A stretch of DNA of 64,000 nt from Pseudomonas sessilinigenes (GTDB lineage Bacteria; Pseudomonadota; Gammaproteobacteria; Pseudomonadales; Pseudomonadaceae), in contig NZ_CP027706.1 in assembly GCF_003850565.1 (NCBI RefSeq), positions 1,364,001 through 1,428,000 of the forward strand, read 5' to 3'. A program made the translations under genes and the position numbers. Under the pieces are notes generated by a model, which saw only the letters and a list, made by a program, of their open reading frames with translations, searched no databases and was not told the DNA's origin. Within the stretch, counting starts at the first letter, position 1. Every line of letters starts with the position of its first letter. Of the stretch, positions 62,680-64,000 are shown one piece after another.

Positions 62680-63867
62680 TCAGGAGGCTACTGGATTGCT
62701 CTTGCGGCTGGCGGCAGCCGTCACGGCATAACCGATCAGCGCGGCCAGCAGTGAGCCGGTGAGAATACCCATGCGATCCATGCCCGCGTATTCGCTGGCG
62801 CCAGGTACAAAGGCCAGGGAACCGACGAACAGGCTCATGGTGAAGCCGATTCCGCAGAGAATCGCCACACCGAACACCTGTCCCCAATTGGCGCCGGCAG
62901 GCAGTGCGGCAAGACCGGTCTTGACCGCCAGCCAGGTCAGGCCGAATACACCGACCGTCTTGCCCAGCAGCAGGCCGACGGCGATGCCCATCGGTACGAA
63001 GTGGGTGAAGCTCTCCAGCGTCACGCCGCTGAGCGACAGCCCGGCGTTGGCAAAGGCGAACAACGGCAAGATGCCGAACGACACCCAAGGGTGCAGCGCA
63101 TGCTCAAGGGCCAGCAGTGGCGACGGCTCGGCGTTACGAGTGCGCAGGGGAATGCAGAAGGCCAGGGTCACGCCTGCCAGGGTGGCATGGACACCGCTCT
63201 TGAGTACGCAGACCCAGAGGATCAGGCCGATGATCATGTAGGGTCCGAGCTTCACCACGCCCATTCGGTTCATCGCGACCAGGGCGGCGATGCAAGCTGC
63301 CGCCAGCATCAGCGACAGGGTCGACAGGGCGCCTGAATAGAAGATCGCAATGATCACGATCGCCCCCAGGTCATCGATGATCGCCAGGGTCATCAAGAAC
63401 AGCTTCAACGAGGTTGGTACCCGCTTGCCCAGCAGCGCCAGTACCCCGAGGGCGAAGGCGATGTCGGTGGCGGTAGGAATCGCCCAGCCGCTGAGGGCTG
63501 GCGGGTTGTCGCGGTTCAGGTACCAGTAGATCAATGCCGGCACCAGCATGCCGCCAATGGCCGCAGCGCCAGGCAGGACTATCTGCGAAGGCTTGGACAA
63601 CTGGCCATCGAGGACTTCCCGCTTGACCTCCAGGCCGATCAGCAGGAAGAACAGCGCCATCAGGCCGTCGTTGATCCACAGCAGTAACGGCTTGGCGATC
63701 TTCAAGGCGCCCACCTGGGCAACCACCGGGGTTTCCAGGAGGCCGTTGTACAGCCAGGACAACGGCGAGTTGTTGATGATCAAGGCCAGGACGGCAGCAG
63801 CGATCAACAGCAGTCCGCTGGCGGCTTCCATGGCAAAGAAACGGGTGAAAGTACTACGCAGAGGCAA
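62680..63867 (-). CDS. nhaA: Na+/H+ antiporter NhaA
   Basis: A 395-residue 12-helix antiporter that expels Na+ for two H+, pH-activated in the Enterobacteria model. Seen: the paired Asp in the [12 protein letters not shown] core, [23 protein letters not shown], and [16 protein letters not shown] with the pH-sensing region. Start TTG 63867 rather than GTG 63903: it yields the standard [11 protein letters not shown] opening and GGAGAG sits 5 bases ahead. Confidence 0.95.
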   Translation of the reverse strand: MPLRSTFTRFFAMEAASGLLLIAAAVLALIINNSPLSWLYNGLLETPVVAQVGALKIAKPLLLWINDGLMALFFLLIGLEVKREVLDGQLSKPSQIVLPGAAAIGGMLVPALIYWYLNRDNPPALSGWAIPTATDIAFALGVLALLGKRVPTSLKLFLMTLAIIDDLGAIVIIAIFYSGALSTLSLMLAAACIAALVAMNRMGVVKLGPYMIIGLILWVCVLKSGVHATLAGVTLAFCIPLRTRNAEPSPLLALEHALHPWVSFGILPLFAFANAGLSLSGVTLESFTHFVPMGIAVGLLLGKTVGVFGLTWLAVKTGLAALPAGANWGQVFGVAILCGIGFTMSLFVGSLAFVPGASEYAGMDRMGILTGSLLAALIGYAVTAAASRKSNPVAS

Positions 63868-64000
63868 GGTCGCTCTCCATTTAAAACCAGACAAAGGTGG
63901 CACACCCTAACCCGTACACTTGGTTGTTAAAACAAAAGTTATATTCTTTTTTGTTATAAGCAGGAAGCAAGCGGCCTGCTGAAAAAGTCCGCTGGCAGTT

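Noticed and set aside
63960..64000. Possible insertion-sequence end at the right edge (GGCCTGCTGAAAAAGTCCG)
   Set aside because: It looks faintly like an IS terminus, but only one end is visible and no transposase is present in the window.

Overview
The window is a stretch of high-GC Pseudomonas chromosome, most likely from the P. fluorescens group (P. protegens / P. chlororaphis side). This rests on recognisable Pseudomonas neighbourhoods (cinA-recA-recX, erdR-dgkA, finR-fpr, mprF with its hydrolase gene, the QuiP-dinG-pdxH block), on two tRNA-fMet genes, and on P. fluorescens-type REP palindromes. The species was not determined by any search.

Bases 1-11400 are the right part of a contractile-tail locus: a tailocin (R-type bacteriocin) or tail-only prophage remnant next to cinA and recA, a site where P. 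fluorescens strains commonly carry such clusters. The order is baseplate J (cut by the window edge), tail protein I, collar/fibre protein, a second fibre-like protein, a tail chaperone, a small protein, sheath, tube, a frameshifted G/GT assembly chaperone, tape measure, and U, X and D. No capsid, portal, terminase, integrase or lysis gene is visible. After gene D comes an odd small-gene module: a Mu Com-like zinc-ribbon regulator with no visible mom, then two paralogous 120-residue proteins flanking a 60-residue protein. This is the least explained part of the window.

Bases 11500-20850 hold cinA, recA (LexA box upstream), recX, a LOG-family protein, a PA3611-like exported protein, TapT, an EamA exporter, ErdR, DgkA and the divergent finR-fpr pair.

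Bases 20850-27000 carry minus-strand RNA and protein modification genes (trmO, an S4 pseudouridine-synthase homologue lacking its catalytic Asp, rimO) followed by kup. The kup terminator appears to be split by a REP doublet.

Bases 27280-34200 hold mprF with its downstream VirJ/AcvB-type hydrolase gene, two initiator tRNA genes, SOS-controlled dinB and a lipoprotein. Bases 34200-45000 hold proS, ampG, an alkyltransferase-like protein, a DUF481 outer-membrane protein, a cold-shock protein, dcd, a proline-rich small protein and a five-gene basic amino-acid ABC transporter operon.

Bases 45300-64000 resemble the PA1032-PA1053 region of P. aeruginosa: an AHL-acylase-like lipoprotein, a GST, an isochorismatase fold lacking the usual Cys, two SEC-C proteins, a LEA-type lipoprotein, two OmpA-family lipoproteins, a collagen-like exported protein, CopD-like, dinG, an agarase-like glycosidase, a class C beta-lactamase-fold esterase, pdxH, a glycine-zipper lipoprotein and nhaA.
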